Both the position numbers and the translations under genes were made by a program. A stretch of 64,000 nt of DNA from Neobacillus jeddahensis (GTDB lineage: Bacteria; Bacillota; Bacilli; Bacillales; Cytobacillaceae). Positions within the stretch are counted from its first letter, which is position 1, and each line of letters begins with the position of its first letter. The notes below the pieces were generated by a model, which saw nothing but the letters and a program-made list of their open reading frames with translations, had not been told where the DNA came from and did no database searches. Location: the NCBI RefSeq assembly GCF_000612625.1, contig NZ_CCAS010000002.1, positions 62,001 through 126,000 on the forward strand. Direction: 5' to 3'. Below, piece by piece: positions 27,297 to 36,400 of the stretch.

Positions 27297-27331
27297 AAAA
27301 GTGTGCGCCATTTTCATTTCGCACACCTTTT
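27297..27331 (-). terminator. Hairpin between znuA and znuC
   Basis: GTGTGCG (27301-27307) pairs with CGCACAC (27320-27326), extended by A/T pairs with one bulge. Only four T residues follow on the minus strand, so it may act as a leaky terminator lowering znuCB relative to znuA. Confidence 0.5.
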
Positions 27332-27340
27332 CATTCTATT

Positions 27341-27360
27341 TAGAATTCCTTAGAATTCCT
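27341..27360. repeat. Tandem 10-bp direct repeat after znuA
   Basis: TAGAATTCCT occurs twice in direct tandem, just downstream of the znuA stop. No role is evident. Confidence 0.6.
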
Positions 27361-27361
27361 T

Positions 27362-28348
27362 TTATTCTGAGAGTGTTTCCACAAGGGATTTCAGATTATT
27401 CGTCATCTCTTCAATATAATTTAATCCCTTTGCCTGGTCCTCTTTGCTTAAACCTTCAAGTGTGTTTAAAACCTTTGTTTTTGCATCTAACTCACTCGCA
27501 AGTGCTTGAGCAACTTTAGGCGAAGCTAACTCTTCAAAATAAATCGTGTGCAGATTATGATCTAGAGCAAATGCTTTCAACTCTGCTAATCTTGATGGAC
27601 TCGGTTCCTCTTCTGGAGACAAACCAGCAATTGGTATCTGTTTAAGACCGTATTCCTTAGCTAAATATCCAAATGCAGCATGTTGTGTAATAATTTCCTT
27701 CCCGGCAAATTTGTCAAGGCCTTCATGATACTGTTGATCCAGTTCCTGAAGTTGGTGAATATAGTCCTTACTATTTTTTTCGTAGACCTCTTTATTTTCA
27801 GGGTCCTTCTTTATAAGCGCTTGAGTAATATTGTCTACTTCCTTTTGGGCAAGTACTGGGCTAAGCCATACATGAGGATCCATTACATGCCCATCTTCAT
27901 GTTCATGTGATTCTTCCTCGCCTTCCTCTTCCTCTGCTATTCCTTCCATTAATGAAATTCCATCACTTGCCTTAACAAACAACGGCTTCTTACTATCATT
28001 AATTGCTTCCTCCACTTTCGGCACCCATGTTTCCATATACTGGCTATTGTAAACAAAAACTTCAGCATTATTGATTTTTTCCATATCCTTTGGCGAAGGC
28101 TCCCACTCATGTGGTTCAATACTTGAAGGAATTAATAGTTCCACCTCTGCTTTATCACCTGCAATGTTCTTCGTAAATTCATACATTGGGTAGAAAGTTG
28201 TCACGATATGAATCTTTTCTTCTCCCGATGTCTTAACTTTTTCATTTGTTTCAGTAGAAGTTTTAGAGCTGCATCCGGAGATGATTGTTAAACACCCCAA
28301 AGCAACGATGCCAGTTTTGAAAATGGACTTAAATTTGTTATTTCTCAT
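27362..28348 (-). CDS. znuA: Zinc-binding lipoprotein ZnuA
   Basis: ZnuA (AdcA) captures zinc outside the cell and delivers it to ZnuBC. The 328-residue protein has a lipoprotein signal with lipobox TIISGC. FYPMYEFTKNIAGDK comes first, then EPHEWEPSPKD for the first metal His. A His/Glu-rich loop (GEEESHEHEDGHVMDPHVW), diagnostic for zinc rather than manganese transporters, is at about residues 145-165. The ATG at 28348 was chosen as 9 bases after GGGAG; one two codons earlier is possible. A Zur box lies upstream. Confidence 0.93.
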   Translation of the reverse strand: MRNNKFKSIFKTGIVALGCLTIISGCSSKTSTETNEKVKTSGEEKIHIVTTFYPMYEFTKNIAGDKAEVELLIPSSIEPHEWEPSPKDMEKINNAEVFVYNSQYMETWVPKVEEAINDSKKPLFVKASDGISLMEGIAEEEEGEEESHEHEDGHVMDPHVWLSPVLAQKEVDNITQALIKKDPENKEVYEKNSKDYIHQLQELDQQYHEGLDKFAGKEIITQHAAFGYLAKEYGLKQIPIAGLSPEEEPSPSRLAELKAFALDHNLHTIYFEELASPKVAQALASELDAKTKVLNTLEGLSKEDQAKGLNYIEEMTNNLKSLVETLSE

Positions 28349-28385
28349 AATCATTCTCTCTCCCTCAATCATATTTCTCTTTTTT

Positions 28386-28406
28386 AAATCAAAATCATTA
28401 CGATTT
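28386..28406. promoter_or_regulatory. Zur box upstream of znuA
   Basis: This 21-base palindrome matches the B. subtilis Zur consensus (AAATCGTAAT-N-ATTACGATTT) at 18 of 20 defined positions; the two differences are in the left half. It is about 40 bases before the znuA start. Confidence 0.8.
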
Positions 28407-28442
28407 GAACTCTATACTAAATGACTATTTTTACATTTAGAC

Positions 28443-29097
28443 TCATAGATCTATTTCCCTTTTATTACTTATCGTAATCGATGGACCAGCCTGAGAAACA
28501 AGACCAATCGTATTATACCTTGTTGCCAACCAGAAAGATCTACTTTATTTAATAATATGACATTGGCAAATTCTATTTGATCAATAAGTAAATCAACTAC
28601 TTCTCTTGTGTCACTTTTATCCGTAGCTTGTTTCCGATCAATTAAACTTTCACCGGATGAAAAATCGTGCCAAAACCGATTAGCATCTACCACCGTCACC
28701 ATGGTATCTAATCGACAGAACTTTGATAAATCTATACTTAAATTTTCATCGATATATGTAAAAGTCTGCGCTACAGGTACTGGTTCACTTATTCCTGTTG
28801 ATTCTATTACAATATAATCAAGATCACTACTCCCCACTAGTTTTTCCACTTCGATAATCAAATCTTCCCTTAATGTACAGCATATACAGTCATTCTGCAT
28901 CTCCACTAGCTTTTCATCTGTCCGAGAAAAACCACTTTGTTTTACGAGCAGTGCATCAATATTCACTTCACTCATATCATTGACTATGACAGCAACCCGT
29001 AGGCCCTTCGATTCTCCAAAATATGATTAAGCAATGTGGTTTTTCCTGAACCAAGATATCCGCTTAATACCGTAACAGGGACTTTATTTATTCCCAC
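28443..29097 (-). pseudogene. Decayed zagA/yciC-type CobW GTPase (zinc metallochaperone)
   Basis: ZagA/YciC GTPases are Zur-controlled COG0523 proteins thought to deliver zinc in starvation; the intact family has about 400 residues. From a GTG at 29097 (AAGGAGAG upstream), the first frame holds the Walker [12 protein letters not shown] and stops at 28984 after one lost base near 29005-29010. The next frame resumes [12 protein letters not shown] and has CICC, IESTGISEPVPV and LLNKVDL. It then jumps by an internal deletion to a third frame, FWLATRYN...SQAGPSITI, which belongs to the C-terminal domain, and ends early. At least three lesions make function very unlikely. Confidence 0.85.
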
Positions 29098-29155
29098 TTC
29101 ACATCTCTCCTTTATTGTGATTTGCACATAAGTGAAGAAATTATTTAGAATCCAT

Positions 29156-29176
29156 AACACGTAATCATTACGATTT
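29156..29176. promoter_or_regulatory. Zur box upstream of the zagA pseudogene (proximal)
   Basis: It matches the 21-base Zur consensus at 18 of 20 defined positions, with an intact right half ATTACGATTT. It lies about 60 bases before the pseudogene start. Confidence 0.75.
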
Positions 29177-29256
29177 AAACTACAAAAAAATTTCAAGGTA
29201 GTTTTACAATAATGAATTCCCTTTAGCACTTATATTGTAACTCACTTCAATATAAT

Positions 29257-29277
29257 AAATCGAAATGATTACTATTT
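29257..29277. promoter_or_regulatory. Zur box upstream of the zagA pseudogene (distal)
   Basis: A second 21-base match has two mismatches, beginning AAATCGAAAT. Two Zur boxes also precede yciC in B. subtilis. Confidence 0.7.
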
Positions 29278-29392
29278 GCAAGTGTTTTCTCTAAAAAATA
29301 GAAAAACGTTACAAAATCATTGAACAGGATCGTAGTGAGTACTTCTTTCTACTCATCAAGTTCTATTGATGGGACCGAATAATGGGTTAAAG

Positions 29393-29423
29393 AAAGGAGA
29401 AGTAAATTCCTTACTTCCCCTTT
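29393..29423 (-). terminator. Probable terminator after ycnI
   Basis: AAAGGGGAAGTAA pairs with TTACTTCTCCTTT on the minus strand with one G-U pair; the following bases are CTTTCTTTAA. The rest of the 29278-29473 stretch holds no gene that I can see. Confidence 0.6.
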
Positions 29424-29473
29424 ACCTTGATTATGCTTAATTTTTGTTAGAAATTAGTTCATTTATTAGAGTT

Positions 29474-30121
29474 TTATTTCTTTTTTAATGAGATCCCTAA
29501 AGCGATGATTGCTGCTAGGAGCGCTGCGATGGCAAGGTACAGCGAAATATTGGATGAAGCAGCATCTTCCGCATTTTGATTGGTGTCGGTCGAAGCATCT
29601 GTCGTGTTATCTGTTTGGACAGCCTCATGACCGTGCCCAGTTTCACTTGAACTTGCCGGATGCACAACTGTTACGGAGGCTGGTTTTTCAGCATCTTCTG
29701 CCCCCACCCATTCTACAACACTGCCATCTTCGTAAGTTTGATAAGCCTTCCAGACAATCTTCTCGGCATTATCGCCTACTTTACCTGACATGTTAAACAT
29801 CGTAAATTCTGTTGGTGATAATCCTTCGCCCTCTGCAGTCCAAGTAACGCTAGTAATTTTGCCTGATTCATCCTTTTGAAGCTCATATTTCCAGCCTGGT
29901 TTTGGTTCGAATCGCGTTACATCCACGTCCTCAGGAATTTTAACTTCAATCTTGGTTGTTGGAACCTGTTCATTCTCAGAAGGAACCTTAACTGTGAACA
30001 CTTCATATTTGCCCTGGGATGTTTCATTTGGCTGCACAGTCACATGGGCACTAGCAGCACCCGCAAAAATCGTTAAAGCACCAATCATTGAAAGCATGAA
30101 TGTAAAAATTTTTTTCATCAT
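29474..30121 (-). CDS. ycnI: DUF1775 copper-binding membrane protein YcnI
   Basis: YcnI is an extracellular, membrane-anchored protein whose DUF1775 domain binds copper through the N-terminal His of the mature protein. The 215-residue product has a signal peptide ending GAASA, immediately followed by HVTVQPNETSQGKYEVFTVKVP; the conserved metal-site Trp region includes PGWKYEL. A Thr/Asp/Ser-rich linker (about residues 155-190) with GHGHE precedes a C-terminal membrane helix and KKK anchor. It lies 15 bases after ycnJ. Copper handling is known for the B. subtilis protein. Confidence 0.9.
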   Translation of the reverse strand: MMKKIFTFMLSMIGALTIFAGAASAHVTVQPNETSQGKYEVFTVKVPSENEQVPTTKIEVKIPEDVDVTRFEPKPGWKYELQKDESGKITSVTWTAEGEGLSPTEFTMFNMSGKVGDNAEKIVWKAYQTYEDGSVVEWVGAEDAEKPASVTVVHPASSSETGHGHEAVQTDNTTDASTDTNQNAEDAASSNISLYLAIAALLAAIIALGISLKKK

Positions 30122-30136
30122 AAATCCTCCATTTTT

Positions 30137-31711
30137 TTAATAAACAACAAAATCTTTCCTGTACACCTTTTCATTATCCTCAGTATCCAAGATTCTGACC
30201 TCAGCGGTCCAGTTTCCCGCAAACGGCAGATAGCTGCCTTCTGTCATAAAATGTGCATAATCTCCTTGACCATACGCCTCTAGCGGCACATGAATAGGCG
30301 CCACATCAGGATTGTCCTTGTTAATTATATTTAGTTCAATTCGCTTGATGCCAAGTCCAACCTCATTTGAATTTGCCTCTACCATAAAGGCATTGGTGCC
30401 TGGTACCTTAGGTGAAATAGAGGTTGTAAAATCCATCCCCTCTGCTTTTTCATGCCAATCTAAGGGCTTATTTTCTGGAATCGGGATTAGAAATGTCAAA
30501 ATCCCGACAATGCATGTAATGCTAAGCATAAGAATAAAATCAAGTTTTATCAGATTGCGAATGCTATTTTCGGTTCGCTTTTTCAGAAAAAACCTGATCG
30601 CCCCAGCAACGACTAACACCAGTAGCACGAGAGCCATTTTTATCAATAGCAAAGTTCCCCATTTTGTGACGAAAAGGTACTCGATTTTTGGCAAATACAT
30701 AAAGGTCGAAATCAATCCTGATCCGATCAGCACCACCATACTGATTAGGGCTGAAAAAGAATATCGTCTCATAAAATTCCGTACATGTGCAGGGAATTTT
30801 TTTAGATACATTAATATGTAGAGTAGCCCTCCGGACCAAATGGATGCCGCCAGCAAATGAATAAAGTCCAAGGAAACGGTGATGACCTTGGGTTCAAAAG
30901 CAAACGCATGGCCATTTACACTCTTTGCCGCAAGCAGCAACAATAGCCAGACCCTATCCACCCAGGGACTCCTAAATAAAATAACAAAACTAAGTAATGA
31001 TAAAATCATCGAGATGCTCCATGATTGACCGGCTGTTGTATCGGTGATTAGGGCGATTAAGCTACTCAGATTCCATTGTTCAAGATATCCTGATGCTATG
31101 ATGGCGCCAAAGCCGATATTTGCAAGCAAAAAGGCCATTAACAAAAGGAAACCTTTATTTTTGTAGCTTTGCTTTAATTGTTCAGATTCCTCCAAATGCT
31201 TTCTTACCCATGCACCCCACCAAATCCATCCAGTGGTTAAAAGCAATGCTAGATAATAGATTATTCGTCCTATTGACGTTAACGGTGATCCTTGATTTTC
31301 TGTTTGAAATTCGACGACCTTGCTATTGCCGACAAATCCTGCTCCAACTGAAAAAATATAAGAACCCTTTACTGGATGCCCATCCGCAGAAATCACTTGA
31401 TAGGACACGGTATAATTTCCATCTGTCAGTTTAGGTAAGGGGCGGCTCAGCTGTTTGTGATCAACACTAAGCTTAGCCTTATTCCCGCTGATTTCCTCCC
31501 CGCTCTCATCAAAAACCTTTATCGTGAAAAATTCACTTTCCAGCCTTTCATTAAACGTTAGCGTTATTTCCTTTGGGGAAGACTGTAAGTGACTATCCTG
31601 AACAGGTACCACTTTTTCCAGAACAGCATGAGCGAAAGCGGCCTGTGGAAATCCTAACGATAACAGTAGGATAAATAATAGGATATATCTAAATGGTTTA
31701 ATAACTTTCAC
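30137..31711 (-). CDS. ycnJ: CopC-CopD fusion copper transport protein YcnJ
   Basis: YcnJ is a copper-uptake protein joining an extracellular CopC domain to a CopD membrane domain. The 524-residue protein has a signal peptide ending FPQAAFA, then HAVLEKVVPVQDS, where the first His is a copper ligand. HPVKGSYIFSVGAG marks the end of the CopC domain. About eight helices with CopD histidines (for example SVNGHAFAFEP and LDFIHLLAASIWSGG) follow, then a C-terminal YtkA-like extracellular domain. It heads the operon ycnJ-ycnI. The B. subtilis repressor gene ycnK is not adjacent here. Confidence 0.92.
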   Translation of the reverse strand: MKVIKPFRYILLFILLLSLGFPQAAFAHAVLEKVVPVQDSHLQSSPKEITLTFNERLESEFFTIKVFDESGEEISGNKAKLSVDHKQLSRPLPKLTDGNYTVSYQVISADGHPVKGSYIFSVGAGFVGNSKVVEFQTENQGSPLTSIGRIIYYLALLLTTGWIWWGAWVRKHLEESEQLKQSYKNKGFLLLMAFLLANIGFGAIIASGYLEQWNLSSLIALITDTTAGQSWSISMILSLLSFVILFRSPWVDRVWLLLLLAAKSVNGHAFAFEPKVITVSLDFIHLLAASIWSGGLLYILMYLKKFPAHVRNFMRRYSFSALISMVVLIGSGLISTFMYLPKIEYLFVTKWGTLLLIKMALVLLVLVVAGAIRFFLKKRTENSIRNLIKLDFILMLSITCIVGILTFLIPIPENKPLDWHEKAEGMDFTTSISPKVPGTNAFMVEANSNEVGLGIKRIELNIINKDNPDVAPIHVPLEAYGQGDYAHFMTEGSYLPFAGNWTAEVRILDTEDNEKVYRKDFVVY

Positions 31712-31772
31712 CTCTCTTTTCTCCTATTATATAGTTCCATATATAAATTAAGGTTTTTCATTCTCATTTAAT

Positions 31773-31811
31773 ATGACTCAAACGGGCTATTTTTTCAAAA
31801 AATGACTCAAA
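31773..31811 (+). repeat. Direct repeat in the ycnJ / kinase divergent region
   Basis: ATGACTCAAA occurs at 31773-31782 and again at 31802-31811, 29 bases apart (about three helical turns). The placement between divergent promoters suggests a regulator binding site, possibly for the adjacent response regulator. Confidence 0.45.
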
Positions 31812-31894
31812 ACTGTTCATAAAACTGTCATCGTGATGTATCGTTAAGGTAAATATTACTGAGTTGCTTGACTTTAAAGGAGAACTATTGCTCA

Positions 31895-32686
31895 ATGTCG
31901 AACCGATTACTTATCTTTTTTACCGCTTTACTCCCGACTATTTTAATTGGAGGCTTTGAATTCTTCCGTCACAAAACCCTTCTCCATCGTTTATCGATGG
32001 AAACAGGAAACTATTTAATTACGATCTTAATCTTTCTAATTTCATATGCCTTCGCTGTGTGGATATTCCATATCATTGAAACCAAGAATCATCGAATTGC
32101 CGATGAAAGGGAAATGCGTGCCATTTATGAAGAAAGAGAAAGATTAGCAAAGGAATTACATGACAGTATTGCTCAAACTTTATTTTTATTAAAAGTGAAT
32201 CTAAAAAAAAGAAAACTAGATGAGGCCGGAGCACTTATAAATTCAATCGATACCCAGCTTCGACAGGCCATTTTCAACCTACGGATGAACCCGGCAGAAG
32301 ATATTTCTTTTTTAAAAAGAATCGAAAACTGGCTGGAAGATTGGAGCACAGTGTCTGGGATTAATATCGATTCGAACATTCAATTAATAGAAACTTGCTT
32401 CACTCCCGCTAAGGAAGTACAACTATTTGGCATTATCCAGGAAGCATTTACAAACATTCGAAAGCATTCACAAGCATCAAATGTTTCCTTTAAATTCCAT
32501 CTCACTGAAAACGGGTGGGTTTTAGACATTGAAGATAATGGGGTCGGTTTTGAGATGACGGCCATTGGTCTCAAACAATACGGTTTAACGATGGTAAAAG
32601 AACGAGCAGACAGACTTGGTGCCACATGCGAAATTAATTCCCAAAAAGGACTTGGAACAAAAATAATCGTGAGAGGTAAGCTATAA
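31895..32686 (+). CDS. Two-component sensor histidine kinase, NarX/LiaS type
   Basis: This is a HisKA_3-family membrane kinase. Two membrane helices at about residues 5-20 and 40-60 flank a very short extracellular loop, so it probably senses a signal within the membrane, not an external ligand. The phosphorylated His is in RLAKELHDSIAQTLF (His89). The ATPase domain shows EAFTNIRKHSQAS, DIEDNGVGF and GLTMVKERADRLG. The ATG at 31895 is used, although the AAAGGAG is 12 bases away; a TTG at 31868 is an alternative. Its stop overlaps the regulator start by one base (TAATG). Confidence 0.87.
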   Translation: MSNRLLIFFTALLPTILIGGFEFFRHKTLLHRLSMETGNYLITILIFLISYAFAVWIFHIIETKNHRIADEREMRAIYEERERLAKELHDSIAQTLFLLKVNLKKRKLDEAGALINSIDTQLRQAIFNLRMNPAEDISFLKRIENWLEDWSTVSGINIDSNIQLIETCFTPAKEVQLFGIIQEAFTNIRKHSQASNVSFKFHLTENGWVLDIEDNGVGFEMTAIGLKQYGLTMVKERADRLGATCEINSQKGLGTKIIVRGKL

Positions 32687-33330
32687 TGGACCATCCGTAT
32701 CGTGTTTTAATTACAGACGATCATCCGCATGCACGTGAAGCCATTGCCACGATGCTTGAGGATGACCCTATTTTCCAAATAGTTGGGCAGGCCAAAAATG
32801 GAGAGGAAGCGATTGAGTTATGTCAAGTCCTTATCCCTGACATCGTATTGATGGATATTGAAATGCCTGGATTGAATGGCTTGGAAACCACAAAAATCAT
32901 TAAAGAGAAATTCCATTATATAAAGGTCATCATTCTAAGTGTCTCAGACAATGTGGCTGATTTGTTTACGGCCATTCAATACGGTGCCCAAGGATACCTG
33001 TTGAAAAATATGGACCCTGACGATTGGCTGCAGTACCTTCACTCCATCATGGAAGGATCGAGTGAAGCTACACGAGGTATGGCAGGAAAGCTTCTTTATC
33101 AGTTCAGAGAGAAGGATTTACAGGATTCCTCTTTGTCAAAATCGTTAACCCCTCGTGAAAAAGAGATTCTTTTATTACTGACAAAGGGAATTACCAATAA
33201 ACAAATCGCAGAGCAATTATTTATTGCAGAAAATACAGTAAAAAACCATATTAAAAATTTATTAGAAAAACTACAGCTGGAAAATCGCGTCCAGCTCGCT
33301 TCTTATGCTATTAAACATCTTAAAGCCTAA
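32686..33330 (+). CDS. NarL/LuxR-family response regulator
   Basis: This regulator is the partner of the preceding kinase. The 214-residue protein has a receiver domain with acidic pair TDDHPHA, phosphoacceptor Asp57 in PDIVLMDIEMPG and Lys in YLLKN. A linker leads to a LuxR-type helix-turn-helix, SLTPREKEILLLLTKGITNKQIAEQLFIAENTVKNHIKN. It is divergent from ycnJ-ycnI, where B. subtilis has the copper repressor gene ycnK, so a role in copper or envelope response is possible but unproven. Confidence 0.9.
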   Translation: MDHPYRVLITDDHPHAREAIATMLEDDPIFQIVGQAKNGEEAIELCQVLIPDIVLMDIEMPGLNGLETTKIIKEKFHYIKVIILSVSDNVADLFTAIQYGAQGYLLKNMDPDDWLQYLHSIMEGSSEATRGMAGKLLYQFREKDLQDSSLSKSLTPREKEILLLLTKGITNKQIAEQLFIAENTVKNHIKNLLEKLQLENRVQLASYAIKHLKA

Positions 33331-33375
33331 AAGTCTGTCTCATATGGGATCAACCCTCTTATGAGACAGACTTTT
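33329..33375. terminator. Strong terminator after the response regulator gene
   Basis: Perfect 16-bp arms starting AAAAGTCTGTCTCATA with a 15-base loop are followed by TTTTTATTTTTC. It may also serve the convergent helicase gene. Confidence 0.9.
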
Positions 33376-33442
33376 TATTTTTCTTAATTGAACAATGATG
33401 GCAAAACGGACTTTTTGCTTGTCCTCATAAATAGGTCCATTT

Positions 33443-36400
33443 TTAAGTAAGGATTTCTAAAATATCTTCTTCGCTTAAAACAGACGTAGTCACCACATCA
33501 GAATCGATGATTTCTTCAATCAAATGTTTCTTTTTGTCCTGTAGTTCACTGATTTTCTCTTCGATCGTCCCACGGGTAACAAGCTTAATCACCTGAACAA
33601 CATTTTTTTGACCGATACGGTGCGCCCGGTCTGCCGCCTGCTCCTCAACCGCCGGATTCCACCAGAGGTCATATAGGATGACTGTATCGGCGCCCGTTAA
33701 GTTAAGACCTGTCCCGCCAGCCTTCAACGAGATAAGAAAGAAATCGTGTTCTCCTTCATTAAAGCGCTGGCAAATTTCTAGTCGCTCCTCAGACGGGGTT
33801 TGACCATCAAGGTAGAAAAAAGAAATCCCCTTCATGGCAAAATCCCTTCCAATTAGTTCAAGCATTTTTGTAAACTGAGAAAAAATCAGGACCCTGCGAC
33901 CAGAAAGTCTAGATTCCTCAACGATTCTCATCAACATTTCAAATTTCGCCGATTTACCTTGATATCCATCCACAAACAGGCTCGGATGACAGCAAATTTG
34001 CCGTAATCTCGTCAATCCAGCGAGAATTTTAATCCGATTTTTCCCGATCGTATCTTTATCGAGATGCTTAAACGTATCCTCCCTTAGCTTTGCTAAATAA
34101 GCTGCATAAAGCCTCTTTTGCTCTGGAAAAAGTTCTGCAGATTCCACAAACTCCAATTTTTCAGGAAGCTCAGCAACAACATCCTCCTTTAATCTGCGCA
34201 GTAAAAAAGGACGCACTCTTCGGGCGATTTTCTTCCTTGTTAGATTACTAAATTCTTTTAAGCCCTTAAATAGTTCCGGAAATACGACATGAAAGAGTGA
34301 CCACAGCTCTTCAGGGGCATTCTCCACTGGTGTTCCAGTTAGGGCAAAGCGATGGTGTGCCTGAAGCTTTTTGACCGAGCGTGCCGTTTGCGTCATTGGA
34401 TTTTTAAAGGCTTGAGCTTCATCAAAAAATATTGTGTGAAAGCTTTGCTTCTCGTACCAATTAATGTCTCGACGCAGCAACGGATAGGACGTAATGATGA
34501 CATCCATTTCCAGAGCTTCTTTTTGGAGATGATGCCGTTCTGTCTGCTGCCCATCCACCACAATAGTATGAATTTCCGGAGCAAATTTCATCAGTTCACT
34601 CAACCAGTTATATGTTAACGAGGACGGACAGACAATTAATACGGGCTGCTTCCTTTCACGAATCGTAGCAAGCTCAGATAAAATGAAAGTAATACTTTGT
34701 ACTGTTTTACCAAGTCCCATATCATCGGCAAGAATCCCGCCAAAGCCATAAACAGCTAATGTCTTCATCCATTCAAAGCCTCGTTTTTGATAATCGCGCA
34801 AAACTGCCTCAAGACTTACGGGTACCTCAAATTTCAAACGGCCCGGATGTCGAAGATTTTCAAAAAACTGTCGGAAAGAGTCGTCCAATCTAAACACCGC
34901 ATAATCATCCATCGTATCAAGAAGTGGCAGTCCCTCCAAAATTGATAGCTCATAGCTAGCCTCTTGATCTTTTTGAGGCAATGGAATTTCTGTTAAGAAG
35001 CGTTGGATTTCTGCAAATTCCCTTGTTTCTAATGAAAGGAGACTACCGTTACGGAGACGATAATATTTCCGTTTTTCCTCAAGCGCCTGCAGCACTTCTT
35101 TAATTTGCCGCTGTGGAATTCCATCCAGTTCAAACGAAAAATGCAGCCAATTAGTTCGTTCTTTTTTTAATCTAATCCTTAAAGAAGGTCGGGGATTCTC
35201 ACGAGAGATCCGATTTCTGACAGCCGTTGTCGCATAAATTTGCAGCAGCTTCTGAAGCTTTGGAACAACATGGTATAGAAACTCATACTCCAATTCCTCA
35301 TTGTGTAAAAAATAGCCACCGTCCGTCTTAGCAAAAGAACTATCATCCATTTGGTTTAAAATTTCCGCTTCTTTCTGTTCGTCCCTTATAACCTGTGATC
35401 CGGCAAGGATTTCCCTGTCCTGTAATGGATTGATGACGATATTACCATAGTGAAACTCTAGTCCAGCAAGAAGACGATTTTTGACGCGGTCTAAATATAG
35501 TTTAGCTATCAGCGGTGTTTTCATAAATTCTCTTCTAAGAGTCTCTGAAAGTTGTACGTGCCCCATTTTTTTTAAACCAGGAACTAATTTTTCCAGAAAA
35601 TGATGGATCTGCTCTTGTGGAATAAGGATTTCGTTCGTTCCAGACGCCTCTAACATCTGTTTCAAATCGGCCAAGCGCTGAATATCCTCGTTCTTCATCC
35701 TGATTAACTTGCCTGCAGATAAAATAAGGTGATACAGCTCTAATACAACCATTCGGGCTAATCCAGCAACCTTTAATTGATAACCACCCTTCTCTGCCTC
35801 AGTAAAATGAAACTGTAAGGGTGGCAATTCCTCCGTTATCGTCAAGCCATTGTAGGTGCGATCATCATAAACGAGTTTCACTAGCGGTGCCCGTGTAAGG
35901 AAGGGCTCTAGTCGTTTCCAGGAGGACGGTGGAAGGATCAGCATCTCCTCCCTCTTAACATCAGCCTGATTGGACTGTGTGCTCTGATCATCTTGAACAA
36001 TCTCGATGAGATGTTGAATCACGGGATCAGCATCCCTTTGAAAGCAATAATCGTTTGGATTGTACTTATACGTATCAGAAAGCAGAATGGCATCGCCGTG
36101 CTGAATCGCCGTTAAAAAGGTCCGGCAATTTTCCACTTTCATTTGTCCAATAACCAGCTCAATGCCAAGCATAAACTGACCCGGAACAGCCATGACTGGT
36201 TTACAAACAAACTCCACATCCAGCACTTGTCGATTCTCAAAATGAAGCAGATGTCCGCTCGAACGGACAGGATTATTATCGAAAATAGATAACAAATCCT
36301 CAGCCATGCCCCCGCGAACCTCCTCTGTCCCGAGTGGTTCCGATCCCTTCCGTTGATAGTCTTCAATCGCCAACAAAACGGCAGCAATATGCTGACAATC

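Noticed and set aside
30312-30821. Long plus-strand frame inside ycnJ
   Set aside because: It is antisense to the CopC-CopD coding region and lacks any start signal or family resemblance.
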